This document shows positions 63,027-64,000 of a stretch of DNA of 64,000 nt, piece after piece; the stretch's first letter is position 1, and each line of letters starts with the position of its first letter. A program made the translations under genes and the position numbers. The DNA is from Gordonia jinghuaiqii (GTDB taxonomy: Bacteria > Actinomycetota > Actinomycetes > Mycobacteriales > Mycobacteriaceae), in NCBI RefSeq assembly GCF_014041935.1, contig NZ_CP059491.1:2046001-2110000 (forward strand). The letters are read 5' to 3'. The notes below the pieces were generated by a model. That model was not told the DNA's origin, ran no database searches, and saw only the letters and a list, made by a program, of their open reading frames with translations.

Positions 63027-63980
63027 TCAGGCGTTGGTGCGGGCCTGCGGCGAGAGCTTGCGGTTGAGCAGGTCGAGGTCCTCGGCATCGGAGAGCAACG
63101 AGTAATCGGAGTCCTCCGGCTGGGCGAGGAGGCCGGGCAGTTCGCTGAGTTTGTCGCGGAGCTGCGCGAGGTTGGCGGCGATCTCCTGCCGGGTGCGGTC
63201 GGCGGCCTGCGCCATCTCACGGGACCGGTTCAGCCGCTCGGCAGCGATGTCGAGCGCGGTCTGGCGGATGTGGGCGGCCTCGTCGAGGGCGCGTTCGCGC
63301 TGGTCGGCCAATTCGGCCTCGTGCCGTTCGCGTTCGGCCGCGCGCTCGCGGGCACTGACCGCCTCGAGTTCGGCCATCTCGGATCGGGCCTTGTCGACGA
63401 TGCGCCGGGCCTCGTCGTTGGCCGCCGTCATCGTCTTGGTGTGTTCGGCCTCCATCGCCGCCGTGCGCTCGGCGATCAGCCGTGCGGATTCCGACTCGTT
63501 GGCGGCGGCGGTCTCCTTGACCTGTCGTGCACGGGCAGCGGCCTCGTCGACGAGCTTCTTGGCGGCGGTGCGCGCCTCGCCGCGGACGCGTTCGGCGTCG
63601 GCCGACGCGCTGGCGCGCATGTCCGCGGCCTCCTGGCGGGCGATCGACAGTGTCTCGTCGGCCTCGGCGGATGCCTCGGCCCGCATCTCCGAGGCCTCGT
63701 CGGATGCCAGTTGGAGCATGCGGGAAAGGCGTTCACTCATGCCCTGCGCGGTGGTCGGCGGGACCGAGAGCTTGTCGATTTCGCGACGGAGCTCGTCGAT
63801 CTCGTCACGCGCGTCCTGGAGGTGGGCCGCGAGTTCGTGGGCGTTCGCGGTGGCGGCATCGCGATCGGCGGCGAGCACCCGCAACTCGGCGTCGAGTCGC
63901 TGGAGATGATCGGCGACCTGCTCGCGGTCATAACCGCGCATCACGATCGCGAAGGGCAATTGCCGTGCGGGACCTGGCAT
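63027..63980 (-). CDS. DivIVA-domain coiled-coil protein
   Basis: 317 residues. The N-terminus has the DivIVA-type lipid-binding motif (FAIVMRGYDREQVADHLQRL, residues 10-29) followed by almost continuous coiled coil rich in Ala/Glu/Arg (about 30-290), with a short acidic C-terminal tail (SDYSLLSDAEDLDLLNRKL). Likely a cytoskeletal scaffold at the membrane, similar in type to Wag31 partners, but no specific function can be named. ATG 63980 gives MPGPARQLPF. Convergent with nucS, 55 nt apart. Confidence 0.85.
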   Translation of the reverse strand: MPGPARQLPFAIVMRGYDREQVADHLQRLDAELRVLAADRDAATANAHELAAHLQDARDEIDELRREIDKLSVPPTTAQGMSERLSRMLQLASDEASEMRAEASAEADETLSIARQEAADMRASASADAERVRGEARTAAKKLVDEAAARARQVKETAAANESESARLIAERTAAMEAEHTKTMTAANDEARRIVDKARSEMAELEAVSARERAAERERHEAELADQRERALDEAAHIRQTALDIAAERLNRSREMAQAADRTRQEIAANLAQLRDKLSELPGLLAQPEDSDYSLLSDAEDLDLLNRKLSPQARTNA

Positions 63981-64000
63981 GGCGGCCAGTGTAACGCCAG

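Overview
The window looks like chromosomal DNA from a high-GC, mycolic-acid-type actinomycete, most likely Gordonia or a close relative. The evidence is the 16S rRNA sequence, the GC-rich coding, and a backbone order (kgd ... argS-lysA-hom-thrC-thrB-rho-rpmE-prfA-prmC-sua5-wecA-atpIBEFHAGDC-DUF2550-pduO-murA-rrn-nucS) that I recall, without a search, as that of Mycobacterium tuberculosis Rv1248c to Rv1321. The genus call rests on recalled 16S sequence and should be treated as probable.

Layout. 1-11 kb: kgd (cut by the window edge), a fused four-domain ABC exporter, an EcsC-like protein, a xi-class GST-type reductase and a divergent MFS exporter. 11-15.4 kb: sbcD-sbcC and tRNA-Arg(CCG). 15.4-16.4 kb: a decayed stretch with a DUF222/HNH-type pseudogene and two diverged direct repeats. 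16.4-18.1 kb: a DUF305 and a DUF3105 protein. 18.3-24.8 kb: argS-lysA-hom-thrC-thrB, almost all overlapping, for arginyl-tRNA, lysine and threonine. 25.2-27.3 kb: rho with a large repetitive N-terminal insert. 27.5-28.7 kb: an orphan CPR-type flavin reductase. 29.0-34.5 kb: rpmE, prfA, prmC, sua5, an SHMT-like gene and wecA. 34.7-42.9 kb: the complete F1Fo ATP synthase operon with the mycobacterial-type fused b-delta subunit. 43-45.4 kb: DUF2550 protein, pduO and murA.

45.4-53.7 kb is the most distinctive part. An alcohol-oxidation block sits between murA and the rRNA operon: an NDMA-type methanol dehydrogenase (mno), a MoxR AAA+ ATPase, a CoxE-like VWA protein, a second iron-type alcohol dehydrogenase, a cytoplasmic GAF histidine kinase, a LuxR-type response regulator, and a convergent SAM methyltransferase resembling the mycofactocin methyltransferase MftM. 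This matches the M. smegmatis MSMEG_6242-6236 (mno/mnoSR/mftM) arrangement as I recall it. The dehydrogenases probably pass electrons to mycofactocin, the two-component pair probably controls the locus, and the MoxR/VWA pair is the least understood part: perhaps a metal or cofactor maturation chaperone. Two inverted repeats precede mno, and one has a near-match upstream of the methyltransferase gene.

53.8-59.7 kb is a complete 16S-23S-5S rRNA operon with promoter, boxA, processing stalks and terminator, and no tRNA in the spacer. 59.8-64 kb: a tandem universal stress protein, a glutaminase-STAS fusion, the mismatch endonuclease nucS and a DivIVA-like coiled-coil protein. I found no CRISPR array, intact insertion sequence or prophage.
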